Below are positions 1-10,497 of a stretch of 60,127 bases of DNA, piece by piece. Positions within the stretch are counted from its first letter, which is position 1, and every line of letters starts with the position of its first letter. The translations under genes and the position numbers were made by a program. The notes beneath the pieces are model-generated. The model ran no database searches. It was not told the DNA's origin and saw only the letters and a list, made by a program, of their open reading frames with translations. Location: contig NW_023365881.1 in assembly GCF_000003815.2 (NCBI RefSeq), positions 12,716 through 72,842 on the forward strand. The letters are read 5' to 3'. This stretch comes from Branchiostoma floridae (Eukaryota; Chordata; Leptocardii; Amphioxiformes; Branchiostomatidae).

Positions 1-167
1 CCTTCTCTCCCGTCATTTGAGCATTCTCAGGAATGCATTTCTTAAGTTGAAATTTCATGGGTGGCTGCAGCCAAGGTTTCTTGGGGTTTTCAGCTGAGTC
101 CCAGTGACCCAGCCCTTTTGTTTCTGTAGGAGGACCTTTGAAGGGGTCTGCTATGAAAGAAAAATAG

Positions 168-410
168 TTGATTTGGGGACAAAACAGACTGAATGATTTA
201 AGTCTTTATCAAACATATATTATAAATATCACTTTTCAAGACTGTGATGGCCAGTATGCTGGTGAGACAGAAAAGGCTTTCAAAAAGAGGCTCACTGAGC
301 ACAAGAGAGACAAACACACACACACACACCATGGCATGACTTACAAACACCACCCAGAACAAAAGATCACCATCCTCACAGTCAGCCAAGAGCAGATGGT
401 CTCAGTGTAG
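168..410 (+). pseudogene. GIY-YIG endonuclease-like relic
   Basis: The frame reads DCDGQYAGETEKAFKKRLTEH, which matches the core of a GIY-YIG domain of the kind found at the C-terminus of Penelope-like and related retroelements (C-x-C..Y-x-GET..-R-x-x-EH). The first Cys is missing and the frame opens with no credible start or upstream reverse transcriptase. A (CA)n tract encoding HTHTHH follows. The AACTGGGAAAAGC-type sequence about 110 bp after the stop also resembles the tails of such elements. I read it as a decayed retroelement 3' end. A domesticated small protein is possible but unsupported. Confidence 0.45.
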
Positions 411-557
411 GGTAAAAGATGCGGTACACATCAGATCTACGGATCCCACTCCCCAGTCTGCAACACCTCATGAAAATGACAACACTGGTCTCTATAAAAG
501 ATCGTCAGGTTCGTCATTTTAGGAACTGGGAAAAGCTTTCATAAAATGGAGAAATGA

Positions 558-1096
558 CAGGGCTTGAAATTCATTTTTGGGATTAGGTGCACTTCTGAAC
601 CTAACCTAAAAAACTAGGTGCACTAAAAAAATTTGGGATGCACCACTTGGACTTCATTCTGTTCATTTATTTCTTTATACTCGTGCTTAATTTGTTCATA
701 AGTAAGATGGTAAGAAAACTAGATAGAAATACTTCACAAAATGTTTTTAGCCAACTAAAGTTGTAAAAAAAACAAGCAGAAAAGTGTCAATGTAATATCA
801 TTGCAAAATTGAAATTACAATACAATTTCTGTATGTTGTCCAAAATGCTAAGATATATATTACTAAAACAACGGTGGATTTTTGTAGCATTGATACTTTC
901 AATGAACCCAAATGCTTCAAATTCTTAATATGGCAGAAATTTTATTTTCTTTCTAACAGTTTAGATATCAAGAATATGCTGCATACCAGTATATGTTAAT
1001 ATCTTTACATTACATAAACCTACGAAAAAAATGGGTGCACAGTTCCAAATTTGGGTGCACCATTAGGTGCACATGCACCCAGTATTTCCAGCACTG
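558..1096. mobile_element. candidate hAT-like non-autonomous DNA transposon
   Basis: The left end CAGGGCTTGAAATTC and the right end, read in reverse complement, CAGTGCTGGAAATAC form imperfect terminal inverted repeats with a CAGxGCT start typical of hAT elements. GGTGCAC motifs are repeated near both ends, at 586-625 and 1,031-1,080. The flanking 8-mers are only about half identical, so no clear target duplication supports it. The interior is AT-rich and has no coding potential. Confidence 0.35.
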
Positions 1097-2139
1097 AAGG
1101 ACGAAAATCACAGTGTCTTCCAGCTCAGATCAGCATCTGCTTTCTGTTCTGAGATGGCCAACTGAAAACCTGGGCAGGGTGCATGGTAGATCAATTATGC
1201 ATGGTTTGTCTGGCCAAGGGTCACCGGGAGTGATACAAAAACAATCTTGCAGTGTGAATCCCCCTTACCAAATTAGGGTATGTACATTGAGATGGTGAAA
1301 TGTCTTTATCTGAAGGTTGTTGATTCAATACAATTGAAAAAAGTCATTAGCAACATTGATTCATCAGTAGCAACTGTACACATTCAAGTACATCATTCAT
1401 TTTGTGTTTTGTAACTAGCCCTGTAAAATATTTCTGTTTCAACAACTCAACTTTTGATTGAAATGTTTTTACAAAATCAACACAGGAATCTATAATAAGG
1501 ACTTTCAATAAGAAGTTTCTGAAGGTAACAAACTTAAGAATATTTCAATATTTAGCTTTAGTGAGACTTGTCCACCCATTCCCTGTGGTTTTCCCAAATT
1601 GCTTAATACTTCTGCAAGCCCCCTTTAAAATGCTGACGGTGTAATGTTAAAACAACTGTTACTGAATAAAGTGTTTTCCTTTACATGTACATACGACTAA
1701 TATAACACAGATCTACATGTAGAATAAATACATGTAAATTGTAGTTACATAATTCTTTCAATAGTTGTTTGGATCTTCAATCGTTCACTACATTGTTATC
1801 ATCAGATTCTGGTACATTGGACTAACAAGAAGACACTAAGTTTTGAAACTTTGTGTATACTAGTAAACTATACACCCCCACTGAATCTGAAACATGTCCT
1901 AGTTTTCCCAAAGGGAAGTGCGGAATGGATCACTGAGTTTGCTCAGGCCATTGACCACTTCTAGGCACCGAACTACGTTCACTGTAGCAGCATCTCTTCT
2001 CCCTAAGTCAGAAACATAGAGCTTTAGCGAGTTCGGTTTACTGACTCAATAGGCAAAGCAGGGTCTACGAGGCTGCTCTGGGAATACCAGGTAGTACCCC
2101 ATTTAGACGGAATGGTTTGATCTCACATTGGGAAGGTCC
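1097..2139. other. intergenic, no recognised feature
   Basis: AT-rich sequence without long open frames. The small open frame at 1,113-1,298 shows no recognisable motif. Nothing else can be supported here. Confidence 0.5.
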
Positions 2140-2396
2140 CCTACTCTTTTTGATAAGCATGGTGGGTTCTCTTACTCGCCCGGGATATGGCTTTCCCTGA
2201 ACATAGGACCTCCATCTAACGTCCTATCCAAGGGACGGTTCTAGCTGAAGCTAGGTAATCATTTTTCACCTGAGTGAGGTGAGGAAAGTCGTGTTAAGTG
2301 CCTTTCCCAAGGGCAAAAGATCGTTGACATGGCAGGTTTCGAACCCAGGACCTCTTGGGCCTGAGCCCAAAGCGCTGCCGATTACGCCACGTGATC
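2140..2396 (-). mobile_element. tRNA-derived SINE
   Basis: Read on the minus strand from 2,396 the element begins GATCACGTGGCGTAATCGG, an A-box-like start. A B box, GGTTCGAAACC, lies at 2,345-2,335. The tRNA-like head is followed by a body shared with the copies at 4,348, 6,931 and 19,310 (CCCTTGGGAAAGGCACTTAA, then a block ending in ..GGGACGTT..). The lower-coordinate end is approximate. An intact tRNA gene is excluded because the cloverleaf 3' half and acceptor pairing are absent. Confidence 0.75.
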
Positions 2397-2607
2397 CTAC
2401 AGTACAATGCTTCTTCATCTGCAATTTATCAACTTTTTAAATTTTTCATTGTAATAGGCATGTGGAACATCCTTTCCTACAAGAACAACTCTTTGCTGGC
2501 ACACTATGAATTTGCAATTTTATGGAAAGTTTTTGGAATGCAGGAAGCTCAATAGGACAGATTCTTCATGCTACCTAATTGTGATGCTTCCTGTCACATT
2601 CAACTAA

Positions 2608-3348
2608 GGCCCGGTTTAGACACAAAACTCTTTAACCGACCTGTGTCGGTTAACCGTCATATCACGCTTAATCGACACGGTGACGGTTCTCTTTAGACAC
2701 ATGTGCGGAAGCATTGCAGGCCTCCCGTGGAGCAGGGTACTAGTATTGTGCGCGAATCAAAATGGTGCATACTTTCATCTTGCAACAGTTCATACCTACA
2801 TGTAAATACTGTTTATTTTTTTAACGTTTACTACCCGCATTTTCCTTCATATGAGACGTAACAAAGAGGATGAGGCACATGTATAGGGCGGACGGGCAAT
2901 ACCCAGGCTAAGAACTCGGCTTCTGTCTTCGCCGTACCGGTGCATGGTAGGGCAACCCGGGTACGTTGATAGAGTCATGGGAGGACATCAAATCAATCAC
3001 CGGAGGCAGGCCAATCCACTTGGAAAATTTGACGACTTTCAATATCTCAAACGATTAGAATTAGAAAAATCATGTTTCCATTGCTACAGCTTGTTAGCAT
3101 ATCATTAGCATATGATCCATGACCTCCTACTACCGTCACCCGTGACGGTTTCTCTTTACACACGAGAGAAACCGTCACAGGCCCCCCCCGCTGAACCGAC
3201 CCAGGACCAGGTCCAGGGGTGGCTCAGGTCGGTTCGCGAAAATACCGTCATACACCCCTTATTTCCTCTGTAGACCGGTGACGTTTAAGCGTCATATGAT
3301 GGTTAACCTACACAGGTCGGTTAAAGAGTGTTGTGTCTAAACCGGGCC
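2608..3348. mobile_element. PIF/Harbinger-like MITE with long inverted repeats
   Basis: About 70 bp terminal inverted repeats start GGCCCGGTTTAGACACAA and continue through CTTTAACCGACCTGTGT with few mismatches. The element is flanked by TAA on both sides (2,605-2,607 and 3,349-3,351), the 3-bp TWA duplication typical of PIF/Harbinger. Further internal palindromes lie at 2,632-2,653 and 3,136-3,178. No transposase frame is present, so it is non-autonomous. The 741-bp length and sub-terminal hairpins suggest a foldback-type MITE. Confidence 0.7.
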
Positions 3349-3351
3349 TAA

Positions 3352-4347
3352 ATGTGACTCAATCTATAGCTGATGGGCTCAATGTGTAGTGCTACATGTA
3401 GCATTGGGCAAACTTGTCAGCCAGGTTATATGTATATGTGTCAATGAAGTACATTTGAAACAAGCCCATCTGTCATGGCTCATGCCTTGTCAGAAAGTAA
3501 TCCTTTAAGTAAATAGAGGTAATGTCCTAGAACAGCTGCTATGATGATACCAGCTTCTGGTGTTACCCAAAGTGGGGTGTTTCAGGATTTTTCTCTTTTC
3601 CACATCATCAAGTCACAAAAGGGCTTTGTTTATCGGCTTGGTACGATAACACTTCACTCTGAAAAGCAAAGAGGTGATCCAACTGGTAAATTTTAACTCA
3701 AGAGCTATAATAATTATTTCTTCATATGAAATGCTTGATGTACAAGGTAAATCTCATGTACATTACCTTAGACCCTCTGCCATCAGATGTGCTGCCTATT
3801 TAGCTACATAATATGAGCAGGTTTCTTTCTCCCACACAACTCAAGGCGCCCCAAAAGTATGATCAATGCACCCTCTCTTGACAGATGTGGTATTCCCCCA
3901 AGACCCCCTAGAGGAGGGCCTGCCTTGGTAGACGTACATTGTGTGACCATGTGTTTTCTACCCAGCAGCTACACGTAGGCTGTTTCATTGTGAGGCACAA
4001 AACTAGTAGACACATTAAGCAGGAATAATTTGAAGAAAAAGAAGGCACTGCACAGGTTCTTGAGTAAGATTGACCATGCCATAGACCTGTGATTACATGG
4101 CAATTTCATGGCATTCTCTCTGGGAATGTGGGCCTTCTGCCTGAATGTGTTCTAGTTTCCTCACAGCAAGGGGGCTCATGGGATTACTTTGAGACAAGCT
4201 AATTTGCCATGCCTAGTTACAAAATGATCTTAGGTAAACAAGAGGCTTTGTGAAATAGCTACTGGTGTAGAGGTCTGCTGGTATTACAAGCATTTGTAAG
4301 ACAGTGCTTGAGCCAATGATGGAATACAATTGCTGGAATACAAGTGA
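3352..4347. other. intergenic, no recognised feature
   Basis: No open frame with family resemblance, no tandem array and no splice-like module of the zinc-finger type was found. Confidence 0.5.
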
Positions 4348-4520
4348 GATCACGTGGCACAGAGGCAGCATGTTTGGCTCAGGACCGAGAGGTTGCGAGT
4401 GCGAACCTTGCAATGTCACCAATCTTGTGCCCTTGGGAAAGGCACTTTACACAGCTTTCCTCACTTAACTCAGGTGAAAATGAGTACCTATGATTATTTA
4501 GGACGTTGAATGTACAATGC
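4348..4520 (+). mobile_element. tRNA-derived SINE
   Basis: Starts GATCACGTGGCACAGAGGC, then GTTTGGCTCAGGACCGAGAGG and a degenerate B box (GTGCGAACC, about 4,397-4,405). The shared body CCCTTGGGAAAGGCACTTTAC follows. It is the plus-strand counterpart of the copies at 2,396 and 19,310. The 3' end is ill-defined. Confidence 0.7.
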
Positions 4521-4865
4521 ACATTGTAAAAGCCCAAGAATGTGTTGTCTGTTTGTGCTGCAGATAAGACATTTGATGACATAATTGTCAATGTTGATGG
4601 GAGTAAACAAAGATATATAATTTCGTAGGTGAAAAGTTACACTTCTTTCATCTTTGTAACTCTTTCCCAAACTTATGATACTATCAATGCCAGCGCACGA
4701 CCTGCTTGTAGATTATAACAAAGGTACTCCAGGACCTACCGTACCTCTACACTAGACCGTACATGACGACAGCAAAGCTACCGGTAAATGAATCATGGTT
4801 AACAAAGTGAAGCATATCACCCTTGGAAACTCTGTGCGCTTTATTACTATCATGCAATAAGAACT

Positions 4866-5012
4866 ATTATGCATAATTATGCATAACCCTAAGAAGAGTT
4901 ATGCATAATTATGCATAACTCTAAGAATGGTTATGCATAATTATGCATAATTATGCATAACTCTAAGAATTGTTATGCATAATTATGCATAATTATGCAT
5001 AATTATGCATAA
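4866..5012. repeat. TTATGCATAA palindromic tandem array
   Basis: The self-complementary decamer TTATGCATAA is repeated many times, directly abutting or separated by CCCTAAGAA or CTCTAAGAA spacers. The array is almost fully AT with dense ATGCAT palindromes and could extrude hairpins. Confidence 0.85.
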
Positions 5013-5760
5013 CTGGACTAATCCCCAGGGGGTCATCAATGGCGGCTACGTATTTTTTACATCATATTTACCTATACTTTGTGATATTAGCCCATCTGGG
5101 CATATGGTTGCTGAGATATGGGAGGTCAGTCAGGAATTAAACTGGAACAGCAGAATTAAACTGGAGGCTGTTTAATGTATTCTTCCAACTTTCGTCCTGT
5201 GGGTATAGTGAGCTTTACAAATCCACCTCGCTTAAGTCATCACAGTGAAATTCTGCTAAACGGTTGTTGATCAGGAATTCATTGATATTAGAAAATACCA
5301 CTCCCTTCTAGAGTTTAGTACCCCTTTAACAACTCATAGGCACAGGAACAGGTACAAGAACAGTCATGTAGGTTGCTATGCCTGTACCTGAACAAGTTTG
5401 ATCAAGCTGCAAATGTACCCAACTGTCTTTTTAGTGCTCTTTCTAGTGTATAAGAATTCAAATATTTGAGTCTCAAAACAAGTCTTTTTTTTATTTTCTT
5501 AATCTTTAACTGGCAGGTTTTCAACATTGTCATCTGTCTGAAAAGTGGCGTTCACTTGTCTTTAAAGTTTTTGTTTGTTTACGCACAGGTACAGGTACAG
5601 GTAACCCCTTAGTAGCCCCTACCTGACCTAGTGTATTTGCCGAAGGTTTGTGTAACGGTGCGTAGGTCTTACATAATATGTTTGCTAGAATGTAGAATAT
5701 AGAAATGTATTTGTTTACGATTGCTATCTGAAAGTCAATATACATTAACGTTTTTATACT
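5013..5760. other. intergenic with short GGTACAG repeats
   Basis: No gene is visible. Short runs of an ACAGGTAC motif occur at about 5,338-5,360 and 5,584-5,604. Confidence 0.4.
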
Positions 5761-5778
5761 CATCGTTCAGTTTTCAGA

Positions 5779-5784
5779 AATAAA
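5779..5784 (+). terminator. relic poly(A) signal of a lost plus-strand ZF unit
   Basis: TTCAGTTTTCAGAAATAAACG matches the AATAAA context that follows ZF-9 (46,378). The same block occurs, in minus orientation, at the 3' ends of other units. No coding exon remains upstream, so this is probably the 3' end of a deleted plus-strand neighbour. Confidence 0.5.
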
Positions 5785-6044
5785 CGTTTTCATAATCAAT
5801 TTCTTGTGATCGAATACTTTTGATTAATTCTACGATATTTTATACTGTAAGAATAAATGAGGGATTTGCATACTCAATTCACATACAATTGTACGTGTGA
5901 ATGCCTGATCATACAATCTGTTAAGTTTCCAATAGTTCCAACATCCGGTCCACCGAATTTTTAGGTCCGTTTTTTCTGGAGCGGTACAATAAGAAAAAAA
6001 AACGGTTTTGTGGCGGTACACCGTACCGGTTCCCATCCCTATTC

Positions 6045-6249
6045 CTAGCGCAACTCCGTCAATCTGAAAGCAAGTGCCTACACTGCCTGGTTCACAATCT
6101 GAGTGACGTGGGTAATCAGGCTTGTGTGGACTTTGACCTTTCACCTTCATATGACCCCGAATAGGACGAGATGCGACCTGTATCTTCTGTCCCTTTGTCC
6201 CAGCACCAAAGAAACGATTTTTACGATACTTCTGGACAACACGGCCGAG
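6045..6249 (+). other. non-coding first exon of ZF-1 (splice donor at 6,250)
   Basis: The stretch is homologous to the first-exon modules of the other units: TATTCCTAGCGCAACTCCG, a TGACCTTTCACCTTC block, CGATTTTTACGATACTTCTGG, then CGGCCGAG before the donor GTAAGAGTG. The transcription start is a guess. The next plus-strand acceptor with a coding exon is at 7,402. A G-rich conserved intronic block follows at 6,351-6,370. Confidence 0.6.
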
Positions 6250-6652
6250 GTAAGAGTGTTAACCGCCTTATGAAGTCTCTGTTCTTAGTGTCTACGTGCA
6301 TTTGTTAAAAATTAGCGATTGAAAACCCAAATACTGCACGGTTTTCTGACGAAGGGTGGGGAGGGGGGCAATGATCTGTGCACACAAGATCGTGTTTTAC
6401 TTCTTCTTTTACTGTATTATATGTAAGACAAGATAGGACACAGACCACTATCTGTACTACTGTGTTAGGCAGGGCAAAATGAGACACCAGTTACCAAATA
6501 AAGTGGATGAAATCTGTCAAGTATACAGCATACCACTGGACGAACGCACGGTGGATATCGTAACACTTGCAGGGATGATGGAAGATTTGCAATCAGATGT
6601 ACAAGACATTTTATATTAGACTAATTTAAACTAGTTTAAGTACCTGAGAATA

Positions 6653-6930
6653 AGCCTTTTCACACTAGTTACCACGCATGCACAGGTGAAAGGAACTCTG
6701 GGTAATATGTCAAAGTTGAGGGCACACAGAAAATCAACCTTCCGCTATTTTGCAGGCGCCATTACGTTCTGGACATTGTTTCACAAATCAAAACAATGGT
6801 AGAGATGCGAGCACATGTGGCCATATACCGACAAACTGAAGTGGTTAGAGAGACAACAACAACAATGACTGTTGATGTTCTGTGTGCCTTCAACTTTGAC
6901 GTATTACCCAGAGTTCCATTCACCCGCGCA
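6653..6930. mobile_element. M1 palindromic MITE, right end lost
   Basis: Same family as 8,679-8,936: the left end AGCCTTTTCACACTAG follows a TA. The right arm runs through GTATTACCCAGAGTTCC to CACCCGCGCA. There it is replaced by the tRNA-like part of a SINE, so the outer right repeat is missing. Confidence 0.65.
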
Positions 6931-7130
6931 GTGACAGCGTGTTTGGCTAAGAACCGAGAGGCCTCGAGTTCGAATCCTTCCTTGTCACCGATCTTATGCC
7001 CTTGGGAAGGCATTTTACGCGGTTTTCCTGACTTTTACTCACTCAACACAGGTGAAAATCAGGGCCTGGCATTTTACGCGGTTTTCCTGACTTTTACTCA
7101 CTCAACACAGGTGAAAATCAGGGCCGTCAT
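6931..7130 (+). mobile_element. tRNA-derived SINE nested at the MITE end, with a 59-bp duplication
   Basis: GTTTGGCTAAGAACCGAGAGG plus the B box GAGTTCGAATCC continue into the shared CCCTTGGGAAGGCATTTTACG body. A 59-bp segment is duplicated in tandem (7,009-7,067 and 7,068-7,125). The GATCACGTGG start is absent, so the copy is 5'-truncated or was inserted with its first bases lost. Confidence 0.65.
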
Positions 7131-7411
7131 ATCAGCCAAGCATGTCAGTACAGTAATTGTCGATTCCTCGGTAGATGGACATTATCGGAAGAACAGAACA
7201 GAAATCCAGGTAAACAAGCTTTTTTCACAGAGTTCACTATGCATATGCGAGCAACATGAATCCTGGGTAATATGTCAAAGGTAAAGGCCCATAGACATGA
7301 ACAGTCTCGTTGCGACCGTTGTTAAGATTTTAGTGACAATGCCGAACTCGTAGTGCCTGAGATAAAATGTCATTTTCCTTCTGCCATTTTTTATCCCTCA
7401 GCATAGCAGAG

Positions 7412-7596
7412 ATGGCAAGTTGTGGAGGTCCTGCTGAAGATCAGCGTCCTAAACATCCTGGGAACGAGACTGAAGGTCTGAAATCTGGCCACCCTGGGAA
7501 CAAGACCGAAGGTTTGTGCCCTGGTCACCTCGGGAACGAGACTAAAGGTCTGAATTTTGGCCACCCTGGGAACAAGACCGAAGGTTTGTGCCCTGT
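7412..7596 (+). CDS. ZF-1: N-terminal exon of a GHPGNET zinc-finger protein, cut by a gap
   Basis: A polypyrimidine tract ending CCCTCAG gives an acceptor with the exon at 7,402, 10 nt before ATG. The protein starts MASCGGPAEDQRP, then has four 12-residue units of the PGHPGNETEGLC type before running into 100 N at 7,597. The fingers would lie in or past the gap. The exon start matches the minus-strand ZF-4 exon at 18,703, including the CATAGCAGAG leader, so the two belong to one subfamily. Upstream lie its non-coding exon (6,249) and an intron carrying the MITE and SINE. Beyond the gap the strand flips to ZF-2, so continuity of this gene cannot be assumed. The DNA-binding function is inferred only from its paralogues. 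Confidence 0.6.
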
Positions 7597-7696
7597 NNNN
7601 NNNNNNNNNNNNNNNNNNNNNNNNNNNNNNNNNNNNNNNNNNNNNNNNNNNNNNNNNNNNNNNNNNNNNNNNNNNNNNNNNNNNNNNNNNNNNNNN
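7597..7696. other. assembly gap, 100 N
   Basis: Nominal-size gap between two coding exons that face each other (ZF-1 plus, ZF-2 minus). The true distance is unknown. At least two sets of fingers should be missing here. Confidence 0.95.
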
Positions 7697-8123
7697 AGTC
7701 ACACTGGTCACACTTGTAGGGCTTTTCACCAGTGTGAGTTCTCATATGTCTGGATAGGTGAGACTTCTTTGCTGTCCTGAACCCGAACTCCCCACACATG
7801 AAGGGTTTCTCAGTATTGACTTCAGGCATGCGACTTTCCACCCGTTGATGTGACGACGAGCCAGTTTTCCTGACCTTCCCATCAAACGTTTCCTGGCATG
7901 AAGCTGGTTCTTCCCAGTCCTGCTGCCGGCCCGCGTCTGCTGTCTGGCCCTCCCTGCTGCTGGTCTTGACCTCAGGGTGGCCAGTGAGCAGACCTTCAGT
8001 CTCGTTCCCAGGGTGGCCAGGGCCAAGATCTTCAGTCTCGTTCCCAGGGTGGCTAGGGCCAAGATCTTCAGTCTCGTTCCCAGCGTGGCAAGGACGTAGA
8101 CCTTCCGAACTGGGATCAGCCAT
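7697..8123 (-). CDS. ZF-2: GHPGNET zinc-finger protein, 3' part lost in a gap
   Basis: An acceptor CCCACATCAG places the exon start at 8,130, 7 nt before ATG at 8,123. The protein has MADPSSEGLRPC, four GHPGNETE-type repeats and a linker SREGQTADAGRQQDWEE..ETFDGKVRKTGSS. It then has one A-class finger and the start of a B-class finger (YKCDQCD) before the gap. In finger 1 the second zinc ligand is replaced (CGEFGF instead of CGECGF, codon 7,787-7,785), which would disable that finger unless it is a sequencing error close to the gap edge. The first exon ends at 9,226. The gene is a near-copy of ZF-7, about 28.85 kb to the right. Presumed role: sequence-specific nuclear DNA binding. Confidence 0.75.
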
Positions 8124-8678
8124 CGCTTTTCTGATGTGGGAAAAAATGACAGATGGAAAAGACTTAAACCTTGCAGCCGTGTTTTCCTACAATGTAAGTT
8201 AATGCTAGGGATTTTATATTAACAATGTTTATTGCAACAATTGTATTTGTAATATGTATGTATTCTTCTCTCCCGGGGTTAGCCCTTGGCAATAGCCCAC
8301 GGCTAGTTGGGCAGCCCTGGCTGTATGCATACTTTGCATTATAGGTACGCATTACATGATACAGCTCAAAAATTTCATAACAATATCCACAGATTTTATC
8401 GTACTCGTCATTTGTCATAGAGAACTCATTGAGTTCGTCAGGCCAGGTAGGAACATGGTAGTTCCCTTTTAGGCCATTTTACGTCCCTTCCGAAAGACGA
8501 TAGCAATCCCTTACAACATGTCCGAGCCGAGCCGACCCTAGGCCACGGAGACATGATGTTTTTAGTTGTCAATGAAAGTTACACATTCAGGTAATCAGAT
8601 TTACCTAAAAGCAGTTAATCAAGCAACTGGATATAATTTTGGAAACGGCCAGACGTTTCAGATAGCATCCACTACGTA

Positions 8679-8936
8679 AGCCTTCTCACACTAGTTACCA
8701 CGCATGCGCGGGTGAAGGGAACTCTGGGTAATATGTCAGAGTTGAAGGCACATAGAAAATGGTCTAGAAAATCAACATTCTGCCATTTTGCAGGCGTCAT
8801 TACGTTCGGACATTGTTACGCAAATCGAAACCATGGTAGAGACGTAAGACTGTTTACGTCTGTGTGCCTTCAACTTTGACACATTACCCAGAGTTCCTTT
8901 CACCCACGCATGCGCGTTGACTAGTGTGAGAAGGCT
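8679..8936. mobile_element. M1 palindromic MITE
   Basis: The ends AGCCTTCTCACACTAGT and ACTAGTGTGAGAAGGCT are flanked by TA on each side (8,677-8,678 and 8,937-8,938). The inverted arms extend about 80 bp (through ACTCTGGGTAATATGTC). It lies in intron 1 of ZF-2, inside a larger inverted repeat whose arms are at about 8,606-8,676 and 8,987-9,056. No coding capacity. Confidence 0.75.
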
Positions 8937-9225
8937 TATGTCGTCAGTGTCATCAAGGACTCAGCAGATATGTTGAAGATGTTTTCATGAAATGTAGCAG
9001 ATGCTACCCGAAACGTTTGACCGTTTCCAAAATCATATCCAGTTGAGTAACTGCTATTTCGCGTATTTTTTGGTCTCTTGGAAATGTGTGTGCACAGAGC
9101 ACTGCCCCCCTCCCCACCCATCCGCAGACGTACGCGCAATTTCTTTAATAAAACAGATAAAGGGGGTTTCATTCACGACTCTTTAAACAATGACAAAGAC
9201 TTCATAAGACGGTTGACACTCTTAC

Positions 9226-9412
9226 CTCGTCCGTGTTGTCTGGAAGTACCGTAAAAATCGCGTCTTTCGTACTGGAATAAAGGAACACTGCACTAGTCAC
9301 ATCCGGGGTTGTGCGAAGGTGAAAGGTCATAGGTTATGAAAACCTGATTACCTCAGCTCGTGACCTCTGAGCAGATCGCAAATTGACGGAGTTGCGGTAG
9401 GAATAAATGTGT
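9226..9412 (-). promoter_or_regulatory. ZF-2 non-coding first exon and core promoter
   Basis: Minus-strand ACTTCCAGACAACACGGACG followed by AG and the donor GTAAGAGTG at 9,225. A TATA-like stretch (GTATATGG) sits near 9,436-9,443, upstream of the inferred start. The G-rich intronic block is at about 9,100-9,125. No ATG opens a long frame here. Confidence 0.6.
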
Positions 9413-9673
9413 AGTAGAATTGCGATCTCAACGCTACCATATACATATTTTGCATTATCAAAGTCTTTTTTTTAGGTAAGAAAAAAGTGTTAATCGTGAT
9501 TGTAATACATTGACACCCTTTCTGTAACATCAGTTCACGTATTCAATATACTTCAAGGAAAGGGACAATTGTACGTGGATTCAGTACGCAAATCTCTCTC
9601 TTATTTTTGCAGTATACCAATAATATAGAATCAATCAAAGGTACTCGTTTATATAAAATCTATAAGAAAAACA

Positions 9674-9679
9674 TTTATT
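9674..9679 (-). terminator. poly(A) signal of ZF-3
   Basis: Minus-strand TCAGTTTTGAGGAATAAATG, the same context as the signal after ZF-9. It implies an 0.8-kb 3' UTR for ZF-3 that ends about 250 bp before the first exon of ZF-2, a tight head-to-tail arrangement. Confidence 0.6.
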
Positions 9680-10497
9680 CCTCAAAACTGAACATTAATG
9701 TTAGTGTATCCCACAATTCGTGCTCAGAGAAATTAATGGTTGAAAGTATGTTTTCATATTGTTGCTGATTTCGATCTATTGATAACAAAAGGAAAACCTA
9801 ATACTTTTCAATCATAAAGCCAAGTACTGTTAAAATTCACAGAAAAAAACTCCCCCTACACAGCTATATATACACGTTGCATACTGCATTACATCAAAGA
9901 ATACAATAATTCATGTAATAGTAGACATTTTAATAGTGGATACATATTTGTCCAAACTTTGATATATATGTAACGTGTGTGTTAGTGCTAAAACTAGAAA
10001 TCAAATAGTGTGCAGAGACACGAACATAAAAAAAATGATAATTTGTTACATTCTACATTCATGTTAATAAGGATTTAAGTAAAGCGTCCAACGAAAAATA
10101 AATCCTATCATCTACGCTATCTTATACCAAATACATTACTCAAACCAAGTCAGTTTATACGCCTTACACTCATCATACATGTGAGATTTCTTTCCATTCG
10201 GCTTTCCCACCGGGTCATCGAAAATAGGATTTGAGTAAGGCGTACAGTGACACTTCAATTACCCTTGATCAGATAAGAGGTAACAAGTCTTTGCGAGAAC
10301 AACAGAAGACTTTTGGTCCAAGGCAAAAACGGAATTGCAATATGTCCTAAAAGCATGTATGAACAAACAGATGTTATTCATCATCTAAGCTATCATATAC
10401 CAATTATATTACTTCTACACGTTCTTCATATATTAGGGTCATCCAAAGGGGCTTTCTGTGCTGAAGCATAGTCGCACTGGTCACACCTGTCAGGTTT

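Noticed and set aside
2330-2396. tRNA gene
   Set aside because: Box A- and box B-like motifs are present but no complete cloverleaf. The same head with the same non-tRNA body occurs four times, so it is a SINE.
6796-7284. 162-codon plus-strand frame
   Set aside because: It runs across an M1 MITE, a SINE and intron sequence. No protein motif.
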